DNA of 64,000 bases from Enterococcus sulfureus ATCC 49903. Lineage in GTDB: Bacteria > Bacillota > Bacilli > Lactobacillales > Enterococcaceae. The notes under the pieces are model-generated. The model was not told where the DNA came from. It worked only from the letters and a program-made list of their open reading frames with translations, and made no database searches. The DNA lies in assembly GCF_000407605.1 (NCBI RefSeq), contig NZ_ASWO01000005.1, positions 372,001 to 436,000 of the forward strand, given 5' to 3'. Positions 54,559-64,000 of the stretch are shown in pieces. Every line of letters begins with the position of its first letter. Position 1 is the stretch's first letter. The translations under genes and the position numbers were made by a program.

Positions 54559-55938
54559 ATGGCATCAATTGCCCCAAATACACTGTATCAAGTCAGATAC
54601 GCACGTACGTTGACCTCTGTTGAAAAAGAAGCATTGGTCACCTTATATCAACCGATTATCGGTGCTGATGCATTGGCCTTGTATTTTATTTTTCTAGGGG
54701 ATGGCCAAACCAGTAAGGAGCACACTCATTTAGATTTACTGCACTTATTACCGATTGGACTGACAAAATTACTGGATGCACGTAAAAAATTAGAAGGTAT
54801 CGGACTGTTGGCGGTATTTGAAAAAGAAACAGACGCATTTGGTTTAGTTTATGGCTATGAGTTACGGTTGCCCTTAACACCAGAACACTTTTTTTCTGAT
54901 ACCACCTATAGTTTTTTATTGGAGAGTGTTATTGGTGAACGTCGTTTCCAAGAGCTATTGACACGGTATACCCCTAAAACCATTCATTGGGATGGGTTTA
55001 CTGAAATTACACAAAAATTCGCAGATATCTACCGCTTTGATCTGACACGGTATGGTCAAAATATGGAAAAATTTGAGACGATTTCAACTCATTTTCCATC
55101 TGAAAAAACAAAATTAACGGTAGATCAGACCTTAGATTTTGCTTTTTTAGCCTTTCATGCGCATAAAAAGCAAATTTCAAAAGAGAATTTTACACCTGAA
55201 TTTAACCAACAATTGGCCTTGTTACATCAGTTATATGGCTATGATGAGTTAGAATTGGTCGAATTTATGACTCAAATCGTTTCGTTAAGCGATGGCATGG
55301 TGAAGATAAATGAATTAAAAAAAGTTATTCAAGCACGTAATGCACAAACACAAAAAATAGATAAATCTAAACAAAACCAACCACTAGACGAGGCAAAACG
55401 AATCGAAGCGTTAAAACAATCTGGTTTTTCTGATACGGATATCTTAGTCATACAAGAAAGCGAAGCCTATCCTCCATATGATTACTTTTCTGCTATCAAA
55501 CGTGAAAAGAAAAGTTATATTTCAAAACTGGAAGAATGGTTAGTTCGAGAATTGGTTGAACGAAGCAGGCTAAACAATAGTGTCATCAATATTTTATTGC
55601 ATTATGTCTTGGTTGTGAAAAACAATAGTACATTACCTCAAAAATTAGTTGAAAAATTAGCTGCGGATTGGTCAGAAAAAGAAGTTAAACGTCCAGAAGA
55701 AGCGGTCCAACTGGTACGGAAATTAGATAAAGAAAGTAAATTAGCCAAGGAAGCTCGAGAAAATACGCCTTCACGGTATGCGAAGCCAACAAAAACGGAA
55801 GTCGTTCCTAAATGGCTTGAACAGCAAGAAAAAGAAAAAACATCCCCTAAAAAACAGACGGAAACGACGACAGCTCAGCAAGAAGAATTAGATGCGCGTC
55901 TTGCTGCCTATCTTAAACGTAAAGAAGGTGAAACATAA
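54559..55938 (+). CDS. dnaB: Replication initiation/membrane attachment protein DnaB
   Basis: A 459-aa Firmicutes DnaB (not the helicase), which with DnaD and DnaI loads the replicative helicase at oriC and stalled forks. The N-terminal winged helix-like domain begins VRYARTLTSVEKEALVTLYQPI. The C-terminal DnaD-like domain is near 300-395 (YPPYDYFSAIKREKKSYISK, NNSVINILLHYVLV) and ends in a charged, low-complexity tail. AGGAATAGGAG region precedes the ATG. Its stop overlaps dnaI by one base. Confidence 0.95.
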   Translation: MASIAPNTLYQVRYARTLTSVEKEALVTLYQPIIGADALALYFIFLGDGQTSKEHTHLDLLHLLPIGLTKLLDARKKLEGIGLLAVFEKETDAFGLVYGYELRLPLTPEHFFSDTTYSFLLESVIGERRFQELLTRYTPKTIHWDGFTEITQKFADIYRFDLTRYGQNMEKFETISTHFPSEKTKLTVDQTLDFAFLAFHAHKKQISKENFTPEFNQQLALLHQLYGYDELELVEFMTQIVSLSDGMVKINELKKVIQARNAQTQKIDKSKQNQPLDEAKRIEALKQSGFSDTDILVIQESEAYPPYDYFSAIKREKKSYISKLEEWLVRELVERSRLNNSVINILLHYVLVVKNNSTLPQKLVEKLAADWSEKEVKRPEEAVQLVRKLDKESKLAKEARENTPSRYAKPTKTEVVPKWLEQQEKEKTSPKKQTETTTAQQEELDARLAAYLKRKEGET

Positions 55939-56870
55939 TGGAAGATTTAGGGAAAAGTATGCAACGTAAGATGGATCAAAACAATTATCGTGCGCGCTAT
56001 CAAGAGATGATGCAAGAAGTCTTACAAAATGAAGAAGTCAAACAATTTCTTGAGGATCATCAACAAGAACTGACGCAACAAGATATTCAAAAAAGTTTTG
56101 CCAAATTATATGAGTTTGTACAAGAAAAACAAAAATTTTTGACTGATGATAAAAATATGATCGCACCCGGGTATGAACCTAAATTAACGATGAATTTTCA
56201 TTTTATCGATGTAACGTATGTGCCGACGACAGCTCTACTAGAAAAAGAACATCAGCAAGAAGTAAAAGCGAGAATCCATACCTTGCACATGCCAAAAGAC
56301 ATCCAAGACGCTTCGATCGAACACTATGAGCGAACTACTGGTAGAAGTCAAGCTTGGTTAGGTGCAGTCGATTTTATTGAATCGTATCTGGCTGATCCGA
56401 AAGCCTTTCATAAAGGATTATATCTTGTTGGTCCTTTTGGTGTAGGGAAAACGTATTTATTAGGCGCGATCGCACGTGAATTAGCAGAAGCTGGAAAGCA
56501 GACCACGCTCGTGCATTTCCCGACGTTTGCATCAGATATGAAGCAAGCAATTGGAAAAGATCAAGTTGGCGAAAAACTAGACGCAGTGAAACGAACGCCC
56601 ATTCTTATGATTGATGATATTGGCGCAGATTCGATGAGTAGTTGGATTCGTGATGAGGTCTTTGGGATTATCTTACAGCACCGAATGCAAGAACAACTGC
56701 CAACATTCTTTTCGTCTAATTTTTCTGTTGAAGAATTAGAAGCCCATCTCACTGTTTCACAGCGTGGCGATGTTGAACCCTTAAAATCAAAACGAATCAT
56801 GGAACGGATCCGTTATTTAGTAAAAGAAATCGAAGTCACGGGACCAAATCGTCGTTTAGGCGAACAGTAG
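55938..56870 (+). CDS. dnaI: Primosomal protein DnaI (helicase loader)
   Basis: A 310-aa AAA+ helicase loader. The N-terminal helicase-binding domain (1-105) includes the charged EEVKQFLEDHQQELT region, and the AAA+ domain has Walker A GPFGVGKTYLL (about 166), Walker B PILMIDDIGAD and sensor SNFSVEELE. It starts one base before the dnaB stop (TAATG). Confidence 0.96.
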   Translation: MEDLGKSMQRKMDQNNYRARYQEMMQEVLQNEEVKQFLEDHQQELTQQDIQKSFAKLYEFVQEKQKFLTDDKNMIAPGYEPKLTMNFHFIDVTYVPTTALLEKEHQQEVKARIHTLHMPKDIQDASIEHYERTTGRSQAWLGAVDFIESYLADPKAFHKGLYLVGPFGVGKTYLLGAIARELAEAGKQTTLVHFPTFASDMKQAIGKDQVGEKLDAVKRTPILMIDDIGADSMSSWIRDEVFGIILQHRMQEQLPTFFSSNFSVEELEAHLTVSQRGDVEPLKSKRIMERIRYLVKEIEVTGPNRRLGEQ

Positions 56871-56887
56871 GAAAATTTAGGAGTGAA

Positions 56888-57604
56888 GTGTCAGTGAATG
56901 AACACCTATTATCAAAACGATTAGAACAAGTTGGAAAATTTGTTCCCCAAAACGCACGCTTAGCCGATATAGGCTCGGATCATGCTTATTTACCAGTTGC
57001 ATTGATGTTGCAACATCAAATCACGTATGCCATCGCTGGTGAAGTCGTGAAAGGGCCATATCAATCAGCAAAGCGACAAGTACAAAAAAATGGACTGTCG
57101 CATCAAATCGATGTGCGTTTAGCCGATGGATTAGAAGCCATTACTTTGGCAGATACTATCGAGGCCATTACGATTGCCGGAATGGGCGGTACGTTGATTC
57201 GCTCGATTTTAGAAAATGGAAAACAAAAAAATCGCTTGTCGCACCAAGAACGCTTGATTTTACAACCAAACATCGGAGAAAGATCCCTTAGAGAGTGGTT
57301 GATGCAAAATCGATACGAGATCATAGACGAAACGATTTTGGAAGAAAATCAAAAAATATATGAGATTATTGTTGCACAACCAGTCAAAGAAGTCATGTCC
57401 TATACGCAACAAGAGTTGTTGTTTGGGCCTATTTTACGTCAACATCCAAGTGAGATTCTGTGTCGAAAATGGGAACGTGAAGCAACACAGCGCCAATATG
57501 TCTTAACACAGCTTCAACAAGCCAGTGTGCTAAATCAAAGCAAGTATGATGCTACAAAACAAGAATTAGAATGGATTCAAGAGGAGTTGACGAGATGGTC
57601 TTAG
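56888..57604 (+). CDS. trmK: tRNA (adenine(22)-N1)-methyltransferase TrmK
   Basis: A 238-aa SAM-dependent methyltransferase that makes m1A22 in tRNA. Motif I is LADIGSDHAYLPV (about 24-36) and a later motif is ITIAGMGGTLI (about 95). The start is GTG; 56888 is 4 bases and 56894 is 10 bases from AGGAG, and either could be used. It overlaps the Nif3-like gene by 10 bases, the conserved yqfN-yqfO arrangement. Confidence 0.93.
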   Translation: MSVNEHLLSKRLEQVGKFVPQNARLADIGSDHAYLPVALMLQHQITYAIAGEVVKGPYQSAKRQVQKNGLSHQIDVRLADGLEAITLADTIEAITIAGMGGTLIRSILENGKQKNRLSHQERLILQPNIGERSLREWLMQNRYEIIDETILEENQKIYEIIVAQPVKEVMSYTQQELLFGPILRQHPSEILCRKWEREATQRQYVLTQLQQASVLNQSKYDATKQELEWIQEELTRWS

Positions 57605-58620
57605 GCACAACGTTCATGCAACGATTTGAAGAATATTGTCCTCAATGGTTAGCAGAAGAACGAGATCCAGTTGGGTTACAGATCGGAACGTTACATAAAG
57701 AAATCAAACGGGTGATGATGACGCTTGATGTACGGCCAGAAGTCGTAGCTGAAGCGATCGCAAAAAAAGTTGATCTAGTGATCGCAAAACATCCACCTAT
57801 TTTTCGTGCCATTCAAACCTTAACAGCAGATGATCCGCAAACAAAAATGTATTTAGATTTAGCCAAGCATGATATTGCAGTCTATGCAGCCCATACCAAT
57901 ATGGACATCATCGACGATGGATTAAATGATTGGTTTTGTGAGGATCTGGAGATTTTAAATACTAGATATTTGACTGAAACGCATCGTCTTTCTCGCTCAT
58001 TGATTACATGTCACATTCCAATTGTGCAACAAGCTCACCTAATCGCTAAGCTAACGACACGTTTTTATGATCTTGCTGGAAAAATTCAGATCAGTCAAGA
58101 CGAACATTTTATGACTCTTTTAGTCTTAACCAACCAAGTATCGACAATCGTGAACTGGTTAGTTAAAGAAGAGATTTGTAGTGAGCAAGTGGATATCAAG
58201 GAAAGTACGGATGAGGTAACTTTTGGGATCGGTCGTGTGGGAACGTTAGCGACACCCAAAACACTCACTGAATTTTCAACACAAGTCAAAGAAGCTTTTG
58301 ATCTAGATGGCTTACGTATCGTCCCTGTGTGTCCAGAACGGATGATTGAAACTGTTGCGATATGCGGCGGAAGCGGTGGGAGTTTATACCCTAAAGCTGT
58401 AGCAGCAAAAGCGGATGTCTATATTACAGGAGATATCTACTACCATACGGCTCACGATATGCAAGCGCATGGACTAGCCGCAATCGATCCTGGTCATCAT
58501 ATTGAAGAGCGATGTATTTTGACATTTGTAGAGAAAATGGTAGAGTGGAAGCAAGTAGAAGGATGGGATCTTGAGATTATCGGGTCCACTACCAATACGA
58601 ATCCATTTTATTTTAACTAA
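57595..58620 (+). CDS. Nif3-like dinuclear metal centre protein (YqfO)
   Basis: A 341-aa Nif3/DUF34 protein. Metal-binding motifs are LVIAKHPPIFR, AAHTNMDII and, near the C-terminus, DPGHHIEE; a middle PII-like insert (about 115-225) is shorter than in some relatives. The family may be a GTP cyclohydrolase-like metal enzyme, but its role is unsettled. The start at 57595 follows GAGGAG and lies within trmK; the ATG at 57571 lacks a ribosome binding site. Confidence 0.92.
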   Translation: MVLGTTFMQRFEEYCPQWLAEERDPVGLQIGTLHKEIKRVMMTLDVRPEVVAEAIAKKVDLVIAKHPPIFRAIQTLTADDPQTKMYLDLAKHDIAVYAAHTNMDIIDDGLNDWFCEDLEILNTRYLTETHRLSRSLITCHIPIVQQAHLIAKLTTRFYDLAGKIQISQDEHFMTLLVLTNQVSTIVNWLVKEEICSEQVDIKESTDEVTFGIGRVGTLATPKTLTEFSTQVKEAFDLDGLRIVPVCPERMIETVAICGGSGGSLYPKAVAAKADVYITGDIYYHTAHDMQAHGLAAIDPGHHIEERCILTFVEKMVEWKQVEGWDLEIIGSTTNTNPFYFN

Positions 58621-58647
58621 TATTAACCAAAAGGTAGGCGTTTTTAT

Positions 58648-59877
58648 ATGTATGAAAATTTAGTTCCACGATTTATCCGCTACGTGAAGACAGAAACACG
58701 TTCTGACGCAAAAAGTACGACAACTCCTTCAACACCGACTCAAATTGCATTTGCAAAAGAGTTAAAACAAGAGTTAGAGACATTAGGTATGTCAGATGTT
58801 CATTATAACGAAAAAAATGGATTTGTGATTGCGACATTACCTGCAAATACAGCAAAAAACGTGCGTTCAATTGGATTCATCGCCCATATGGATACTGCTG
58901 ATTTTAATGCGGTAAACGTTACTCCTCAATTTGTAGAAAACTATGACGGTCAATCTACAATTGCACTAGACGCAGAAGGAAAATATACGTTAAACGTTAA
59001 AGACTTTCCTAATTTAGCCAATTATAAGGGGCAAACGTTGATCACAACAGACGGTTCTACATTACTTGGATCAGATGATAAATCTGGAATCGCAGAAATC
59101 ATGACGGCAATGGAATATTTGCTTGCTCATCCTGAAATCGAGCATGGAGATGTAAAAGTCGCTTTTGGTCCCGATGAAGAAATTGGTGTCGGTGCCGATA
59201 AATTTGATGTGACTGATTTTGCGGTAGATTTTGCTTATACGATGGACGGTGGACCTGTTGGCGAATTGCAGTATGAAACATTTAATGCTGCACAAGCAGA
59301 CGTGACGATCTTAGGAAAAAATGTACACCCAGGTACTGCAAAAGACACGATGATCAATGCATTACAAGTAGGAATCGATTACCATAACGAATTACCTCTA
59401 GACGAAGTCCCTGAAAAAACAGATGGCGCGCAAGGGTTTTATCATTTAATGGCCTTTGAAGGAACAACTGAAGAGGCAAAATTAAGTTATATCATTCGTG
59501 ACCATGATCGTGAACGTTTTGAAGAACGTAAAGAAATGATGCTGCGGATCAAAGAAAAATTAAACCAACGTTTTGACCAAGAACGTGTCATCGTGAATGT
59601 GTTTGATCAATATTACAATATGAAAGAAATCATTGAAAAAGACATGTCGATCGTCACTCTTGCAAAAGAAGCAATGATCCAACTTGGCATCGAGCCAATT
59701 ATTGAACCTGTACGTGGGGGAACAGATGGTTCTAAAATTTCATATCTTGGAATCCCAACACCTAATATTTTTGCTGGTGGTGAAAATATGCACGGGCGAT
59801 TCGAGTTCGTGGCTGTCGAAAGTATGGAAAAAGCAACAGACGTGATTGTTAAAATTATCGAAAATAACGCAAAATAA
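58648..59877 (+). CDS. pepT: Peptidase T (tripeptide aminopeptidase)
   Basis: A 409-aa M20 zinc peptidase that releases the N-terminal residue from tripeptides. Metal ligands lie in HMDTAD (about 78), [13 protein letters not shown] (about 140) and [10 protein letters not shown] (about 175); RGGTDGS is also typical. It acts in the cytosol on peptides imported by oligopeptide transporters. AAGGTAGG precedes the ATG. Monocistronic, terminator follows. Confidence 0.97.
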   Translation: MYENLVPRFIRYVKTETRSDAKSTTTPSTPTQIAFAKELKQELETLGMSDVHYNEKNGFVIATLPANTAKNVRSIGFIAHMDTADFNAVNVTPQFVENYDGQSTIALDAEGKYTLNVKDFPNLANYKGQTLITTDGSTLLGSDDKSGIAEIMTAMEYLLAHPEIEHGDVKVAFGPDEEIGVGADKFDVTDFAVDFAYTMDGGPVGELQYETFNAAQADVTILGKNVHPGTAKDTMINALQVGIDYHNELPLDEVPEKTDGAQGFYHLMAFEGTTEEAKLSYIIRDHDRERFEERKEMMLRIKEKLNQRFDQERVIVNVFDQYYNMKEIIEKDMSIVTLAKEAMIQLGIEPIIEPVRGGTDGSKISYLGIPTPNIFAGGENMHGRFEFVAVESMEKATDVIVKIIENNAK

Positions 59878-59880
59878 GCA

Positions 59881-59919
59881 AAAAAAGAAGAAACTGAGTT
59901 GATGGTTTCTTCTTTTTTT
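59881..59919 (+). terminator. Terminator after pepT
   Basis: AAAAAAGAAGAAAC and GTTTCTTCTTTTTTT around a 10-base loop. Confidence 0.82.
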
Positions 59920-59948
59920 CTAAATAAGATCTAAAGGAAGTTACGATT

Positions 59949-60857
59949 ATGGAAAATGTACTAATTTTATACAATGATTCCTCAGGCAGTAATGAAGGGG
60001 AGACAATCGCAACAAAACTTTGTACCTATCTAAAAACAGAACAACCTGAATGGGACGTGTGGACACATGTATCCAACGCAGAAACAAAAGCCGATACTTT
60101 ACGTCAATTTGCGCACGAACATGCCATTTCACGCTTAGTATTTATTGGAGGCGATGGCACGATTCATCATTTGGTCAATACATTTAGACAAGAGATGGAC
60201 AACTACACGATTGGCATTATTCCAGGAGGTACGGTGAATAACTTCGCTCGCTCCTTAAACTTGCCTCTAAAACAAGAAGCTGCTTTTGAAGTGATCGCAC
60301 AGGGTCGTCCAAAAGGCGTCGATTATGGTGTGATCAATGATAAAGACGTGATTATTTCAACTTTAACGATCGGATTACTTGCCGATACAGCAGCGCGCGT
60401 AAGCCAAAAAGAAAAACAGACGTATGGGCCATTGGCATTTATGAAGCGATTTTTTAAACTGTTACGCAAAAAGAAACGCTATCCACTAGTATTTGACTCA
60501 AAAGAAAAAAAATGGAGTGGAAAATCATCGCTTGTGACGATTACAATGACGAATTCTGCAGGAGGCTATGTTCATTTTGATGAATCAGCTTCACCTGACG
60601 ACGGTCAGATGCACATTACGATTTTAGATCGGCTAAATTTTTATCAGACTTTACGATTATTGCCAAAAATTATTTTAGGGAAATTATCTGAAATCGAATC
60701 TGTTGAGTATTTTTCAACGGATCATGTGACGATTACTTCTACGAAAAAACAAGTCCGGACACGTACCGATGGTGATCCTACAGATGATCTACCCGTGACG
60801 TTACATGTCGTTAAACAAGGCATGCAAGTACTCGTCAAACAAGAGTCTTCACTATGA
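59949..60857 (+). CDS. Diacylglycerol kinase-family lipid kinase
   Basis: A 302-aa protein of the DagK/YegS/YtlR family. The ATP-binding motif is VFIGGDGTIHHLVN (about 63) and the second motif is GIIPGGTVNNFARSL (about 92). It phosphorylates a membrane lipid, most likely diacylglycerol, but DgkB-type and other substrates cannot be told apart by eye. AAGGAAG precedes the ATG. It is the first of three overlapping genes (ATGA junctions), with DUF1294 and a YbhN-like protein. Confidence 0.9.
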   Translation: MENVLILYNDSSGSNEGETIATKLCTYLKTEQPEWDVWTHVSNAETKADTLRQFAHEHAISRLVFIGGDGTIHHLVNTFRQEMDNYTIGIIPGGTVNNFARSLNLPLKQEAAFEVIAQGRPKGVDYGVINDKDVIISTLTIGLLADTAARVSQKEKQTYGPLAFMKRFFKLLRKKKRYPLVFDSKEKKWSGKSSLVTITMTNSAGGYVHFDESASPDDGQMHITILDRLNFYQTLRLLPKIILGKLSEIESVEYFSTDHVTITSTKKQVRTRTDGDPTDDLPVTLHVVKQGMQVLVKQESSL

Positions 60858-61117
60858 TATTGACTAGTTATTTACTTGTGCTGAATCTTTGGTTATTTTT
60901 CCTCATGGGATATGATAAAGCACAAGCCAAAAAACACAAATTTCGTATACGTGAACGCACTTTACTCCTTATTGGACTGTTCGGTGGCGGTCTAGGTGGT
61001 TTAGTCGGCCAAACGGTATTTCATCATAAGACGAAAAAGCCACGCTTTTTTGTCAGTTATATATTTGGGGTTCTTGTGATCCTAGGACTTTATTGGATCA
61101 GAAAGGAGTACCAATGA
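60854..61117 (+). CDS. DUF1294 membrane protein
   Basis: An 87-aa protein with an N-terminal hydrophobic segment, the MGYDKAQAKKHKFRIRE loop, a Gly-rich helix (GLFGGGLGGLVGQ) with HHKTKKPRF after it, and a final hydrophobic helix. This is the DUF1294 pattern; function unknown. It overlaps both neighbours by 4 bases (ATGA), so the three proteins are probably made together. Confidence 0.88.
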   Translation: MILTSYLLVLNLWLFFLMGYDKAQAKKHKFRIRERTLLLIGLFGGGLGGLVGQTVFHHKTKKPRFFVSYIFGVLVILGLYWIRKEYQ

Positions 61118-62130
61118 AAAAAAACAGGCTAAAGCTAGGCGCAAATCTTGTATTTTTATGTCTAATTATTGGAATTTTATTTTTTTTAGTACGTCAATCC
61201 TTTGCATCGATCGTAACAGAATTACTTCACACAACTCTTTTTTTAGTGCTTGCCTTGCTTCTTTTCGGAACAGGGTACCAACTCATCGAAGGCTATTTGA
61301 TTAAACGAATTGTTCAGCGTCCAGACTTTTCATTTTGGAATGGAGTATGTACAAGTATCTATGTGGCCTTTTATCGAGTGGTTACATTTGGTGCGGGAAC
61401 GTTTATTTCGGAAGTTGCATTTTATCACAAAAAAACGATTGCCTATTCAGAAAGTGTTGGTCTCGCGATGTTTCGTTTGATGCTGTATAAAGTGACACTA
61501 GTCGTCTATGCTTTACTCGCTTTGCTCTTTTTTGGACCGACTTTATATCAAAGCAACCAAAAAGCATTTTGGTTTGTTTTACTAGGATGTGTCGTGACGT
61601 GCGGTATTGTCGGGATTTTACTGGCATTAACATTTAGCGTACGTATTCAACACTTTAATACGACACTCGTTAAAACACTCATTAAAAAGCCAAAATGGAT
61701 CAAAAAAATCAATGAGTTTAATGATCAAGTCGATGCGCTGCGTCAAACGATTAAAGATTTATTATTAAAGCCACGCGTATTTGCTCAACTGTTGTTGATC
61801 AGTGTACTTAAATTATCGTGTTGGTATATTATTCCAGCTATCTATTTAGTGTTTAATCCAAGCGATCTTACTTATTCTTATGCAGTTGCAGCGATTGCTT
61901 TTTCAGTTGTATTAGCGGGTGTTTTACCCGCTCCGGCAGGAATTGGTTCATTTGAATTTGTTTATTTATTTATGTTTCAACCACTACTAGGTACAGTAGC
62001 GACCGCTTCTTCACTTGTTTTATATCGCTTTGCGACATACGTTCTCCCTTTTTTATTAGGAGCAGGTTACGTGTTTTGGGATAAAAAACAAACGTTAACA
62101 AAAGAATTTCAGACCATGCGAAATGAATAA
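61114..62130 (+). CDS. YbhN/LPG-synthetase-like (UPF0104) membrane protein
   Basis: A 338-aa protein with about eight hydrophobic helices, of the AglD/MprF N-terminal (lysylphosphatidylglycerol flippase-like) family. The conserved LPAPAGIGSFEF segment (about 275) and YRVVTFGAGTFISEVAFY match it. It lacks the soluble lysyl-transferase domain of MprF. A lipid- or glycolipid-moving role is plausible given the lipid kinase in the same operon (inference). AAAGGAG precedes the ATG at 61114, which overlaps the DUF1294 stop. Confidence 0.85.
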   Translation: MKKNRLKLGANLVFLCLIIGILFFLVRQSFASIVTELLHTTLFLVLALLLFGTGYQLIEGYLIKRIVQRPDFSFWNGVCTSIYVAFYRVVTFGAGTFISEVAFYHKKTIAYSESVGLAMFRLMLYKVTLVVYALLALLFFGPTLYQSNQKAFWFVLLGCVVTCGIVGILLALTFSVRIQHFNTTLVKTLIKKPKWIKKINEFNDQVDALRQTIKDLLLKPRVFAQLLLISVLKLSCWYIIPAIYLVFNPSDLTYSYAVAAIAFSVVLAGVLPAPAGIGSFEFVYLFMFQPLLGTVATASSLVLYRFATYVLPFLLGAGYVFWDKKQTLTKEFQTMRNE

Positions 62131-62132
62131 TT

Positions 62133-62165
62133 AAAAGCCCTCTATCGAGTTTGTAGAGGGCTTTT
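62133..62165 (+). terminator. Terminator after the YbhN-like gene
   Basis: AAAAGCCCTCTA and TAGAGGGCTTTT form a perfect 12-bp stem with a nine-base loop. Confidence 0.88.
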
Positions 62166-62201
62166 AAAAGTGAAAGCATTTCGTAAGACTAGGTTATGGT
62201 T

Positions 62202-62217
62202 ATTTTCTTAAGAAAAT
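62202..62217. repeat. Perfect 16-bp palindrome upstream of clpB
   Basis: ATTTTCTTAAGAAAAT is a perfect dyad 31 bp upstream of the CtsR-type box. No known operator consensus was recognised; chance is possible in AT-rich DNA. Confidence 0.4.
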
Positions 62218-62248
62218 GTAAAATTGTAGAGAGAAGATCAGATACTCG

Positions 62249-62265
62249 TTTGACCTTTACTGACC
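62249..62265. promoter_or_regulatory. CtsR-type operator of clpB
   Basis: TTTGACC-TTT-ACTGACC, a heptad direct repeat with 3-base spacing, which fits the CtsR site (reverse complement of GGTCAAA-N3-GGTCAAA) with two mismatches in the second heptad. It overlaps the -35. Confidence 0.7.
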
Positions 62266-62278
62266 AATTTGATATAGT
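62250..62278 (+). promoter_or_regulatory. clpB promoter
   Basis: TTGACC (62250-62255), a 17-base spacer and TATAGT (62273-62278), 47 bases before the start codon. Confidence 0.7.
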
Positions 62279-62325
62279 AAGCTTGTAAGAAAAAATGTAT
62301 CGTAGACGATGGGAGGAATACATAT

Positions 62326-64000
62326 ATGGAAATTGAAAAAATGACCACAACCTTACAAAGTGCTTTAGCTGAAGCACAACAAATCGCGGTGACCCGTCAT
62401 CATCAAGAAATTGACATCGCGCACCTTTGGAAGATTTTTTTACAACCAAATCATTTTGCACGTAACCTATATAAAGATGCGGGGCTTGATGTTGATTCAT
62501 TCGAACGCGAAATCGACCGTGAATTAGATAAATTACCTGTCATTGAAGGCAGCCAAGTCGCTTATGGACAATCCATGAGTCAAAACTTATTTCATTTATT
62601 TACAGAAGCCGATCATATCCGTGCTTCATTTGAAGATGAATACTTAGCAACTGAAGTCGTTGTACTTGCCTTGATGACGATGAAACATTACGCTTTGACG
62701 AGCTATTTAACCAAACAAGGACTAACTCAAAAACAACTAAAAGAGTTGATTTTGACAATGCGAGGTGGAGAAAAAGTGACATCACAAAATCAAGAAGAAA
62801 CCTATAAAGCACTAGAAAAATATGGTGTAGATTTAATTGAACAAGTAAAAAACGGAAAAATGGATCCCATTATCGGACGTGATGAAGAAATCCGTGACGT
62901 GATCCGCATTTTATCACGTAAAACGAAAAACAATCCAGTTTTGATCGGAGAACCTGGTGTCGGAAAAACTGCGATCGTAGAAGGATTAGCACAACGGATC
63001 GTACGTAAAGATGTCCCAGAAAATTTAAAAAACAAAACGATTTTTTCATTAGATATGGGCGCACTAATTGCCGGAGCAAAATTTAGAGGCGAGTTTGAAG
63101 AGCGCTTAAAAGCAGTGTTACAAGAAGTGAAAAAGTCTGATGGACAAATCATTCTCTTTATCGATGAGATCCATACGATTGTTGGAGCAGGAAAAACTGA
63201 AGGCAGTATGGATGCAGGAAACTTGTTGAAACCAATGCTTGCGCGTGGTGAATTACACACAATTGGTGCGACGACATTAGATGAATACCGTCAATATATG
63301 GAAAAAGACAAAGCACTAGAACGTCGCTTCCAAAAAGTATTGGTCAAAGAGCCAACTGTTGAAGACACGATTTCGATTTTACGTGGCTTAAAAGAACGTT
63401 TTGAGATCCATCATGGTGTGAATATTCACGACAATGCGCTAGTTGCAGCAGCGACTTTATCTGATCGTTATATTACTGATCGTTTCTTACCAGATAAAGC
63501 CATTGATTTGGTCGATGAAGCGTGTGCTACAATTCGGGTAGAAATGAATTCAATGCCGACAGAATTAGACCAAGTGACACGCCGTTTGATGCAATTAGAA
63601 ATTGAAGAAGCAGCGTTGAAAAAAGAAAAAGATGATGCGTCTAAAAAACGATTGACGTCATTACAAGAAGAATTGGCGAATTTGCGTGAAGAAGCCAATA
63701 CGATGAAAATGCAATGGGAAACTGAAAAAGAAGAAGTGAATGCGATCTCGACAAAACGTGCCGAAATTGATCGTGCACGTCATGAATTAGAAGACGCTGA
63801 AAATAATTATGACCTAGAACGTGCAGCGGTCTTGCGTCATGGTACCATCCCACAATTAGAACAAGAATTAAAAGCGTTAGAAGCCAAAAACCAACAAGAG
63901 CTTTCTCGAATGGTTCAAGAATCTGTAACAGATAATGAAATCGCGACTGTCGTTGGACGAATGACCGGTATTCCAGTTACAAAACTTGTTGAAGGTGAAC
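62326..64000 (+). CDS. clpB: ATP-dependent chaperone ClpB (3' end outside window)
   Basis: The first 558 residues of a Hsp100 disaggregase; the frame is still open at the window end. The N domain (1-145) is followed by AAA1 with Walker A GEPGVGKT (about 207), Walker [10 protein letters not shown] (about 275) and the arginine finger region RRFQKVLV. The long charged coiled-coil middle domain (about 410-525) distinguishes ClpB from ClpC and ClpE. It ends just before AAA2 ([12 protein letters not shown]). GGGAGG precedes the ATG. CtsR-type regulation is seen upstream. Confidence 0.97.
   Translation, partial: MEIEKMTTTLQSALAEAQQIAVTRHHQEIDIAHLWKIFLQPNHFARNLYKDAGLDVDSFEREIDRELDKLPVIEGSQVAYGQSMSQNLFHLFTEADHIRASFEDEYLATEVVVLALMTMKHYALTSYLTKQGLTQKQLKELILTMRGGEKVTSQNQEETYKALEKYGVDLIEQVKNGKMDPIIGRDEEIRDVIRILSRKTKNNPVLIGEPGVGKTAIVEGLAQRIVRKDVPENLKNKTIFSLDMGALIAGAKFRGEFEERLKAVLQEVKKSDGQIILFIDEIHTIVGAGKTEGSMDAGNLLKPMLARGELHTIGATTLDEYRQYMEKDKALERRFQKVLVKEPTVEDTISILRGLKERFEIHHGVNIHDNALVAAATLSDRYITDRFLPDKAIDLVDEACATIRVEMNSMPTELDQVTRRLMQLEIEEAALKKEKDDASKKRLTSLQEELANLREEANTMKMQWETEKEEVNAISTKRAEIDRARHELEDAENNYDLERAAVLRHGTIPQLEQELKALEAKNQQELSRMVQESVTDNEIATVVGRMTGIPVTKLVEGE

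Overview
The window is an ordinary-looking chromosomal segment of a low-GC Gram-positive coccus of the order Lactobacillales, most likely an Enterococcus or close relative. Reasons: RexAB rather than RecBCD, dnaB-dnaI primosome genes, FabI next to a FabN-type dehydratase, a PheST T-box, and the run rexB-rexA-pheS-pheT-glutamine ABC transporter-murI, which I recall from enterococci but could not check by search. Species cannot be fixed from the sequence alone. There is no rRNA, tRNA, insertion sequence, prophage or CRISPR array; the DNA is almost entirely core genes separated by short intergenic regions with intrinsic terminators.

Layout. 1-4.1 kb: an amino-acid metabolism operon (two polar-amino-acid ABC ATPases, a PLP aminotransferase, a D-2-hydroxyacid dehydrogenase, an Lrp/AsnC regulator). 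4.1-9.1 kb: a YxeA-like protein, an unknown 66-aa protein, queG, thrC, and two membrane proteins (DUF1275 and DUF308). 9.2-16.9 kb: rexB-rexA and an HxlR regulator. 16.9-21.7 kb: T-box-controlled pheS-pheT and convergent trpS. 21.9-24.8 kb: a glutamine/glutamate ABC transporter operon. 24.9-28.0 kb: murI, an RNase PH-like/RdgB fusion, a YfcE-type phosphoesterase and a CbpB-like CBS protein. 28.1-31.3 kb: mscS, fabI diverging from fabN, and a cyclophilin lipoprotein. 31.4-39.5 kb: an alpha/beta hydrolase, obgE, a DUF1269 protein, rnz, an SDR, a LapA-like protein, recJ and apt. 39.5-40.9 kb: an SOS locus (a 67-aa membrane protein, lexA and ynzC). 41-49.8 kb: tkt, a GH73/LysM hydrolase, a PPP-type phosphatase, tex, murC, a MaoC-like hotdog protein and a BI-1 protein. 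49.9-58.6 kb: polA-mutM-coaE and nrdR-dnaB-dnaI-trmK-nif3. 58.6-64 kb: pepT, a lipid kinase, DUF1294, a YbhN-like flippase-type protein and the start of clpB.

The most interesting parts are regulatory or small. The 67-aa membrane protein beside lexA has two near-perfect LexA/DinR boxes, one filling the spacer of a good promoter, so it looks like an SOS-induced small membrane protein and possibly a YneA/SosA-type checkpoint analogue. The fabI/fabN intergenic region has two FabT-type palindromes, each on one of the two divergent promoters. A 14/15 CodY-type box sits inside the promoter of the DUF1275 gene, and clpB has a CtsR-type box over its -35. The RdgB protein carries an N-terminal RNase PH-like domain whose phosphate-binding arginine and catalytic aspartate appear lost. 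All functional statements rest on reading the protein sequence by eye; no database search was possible.
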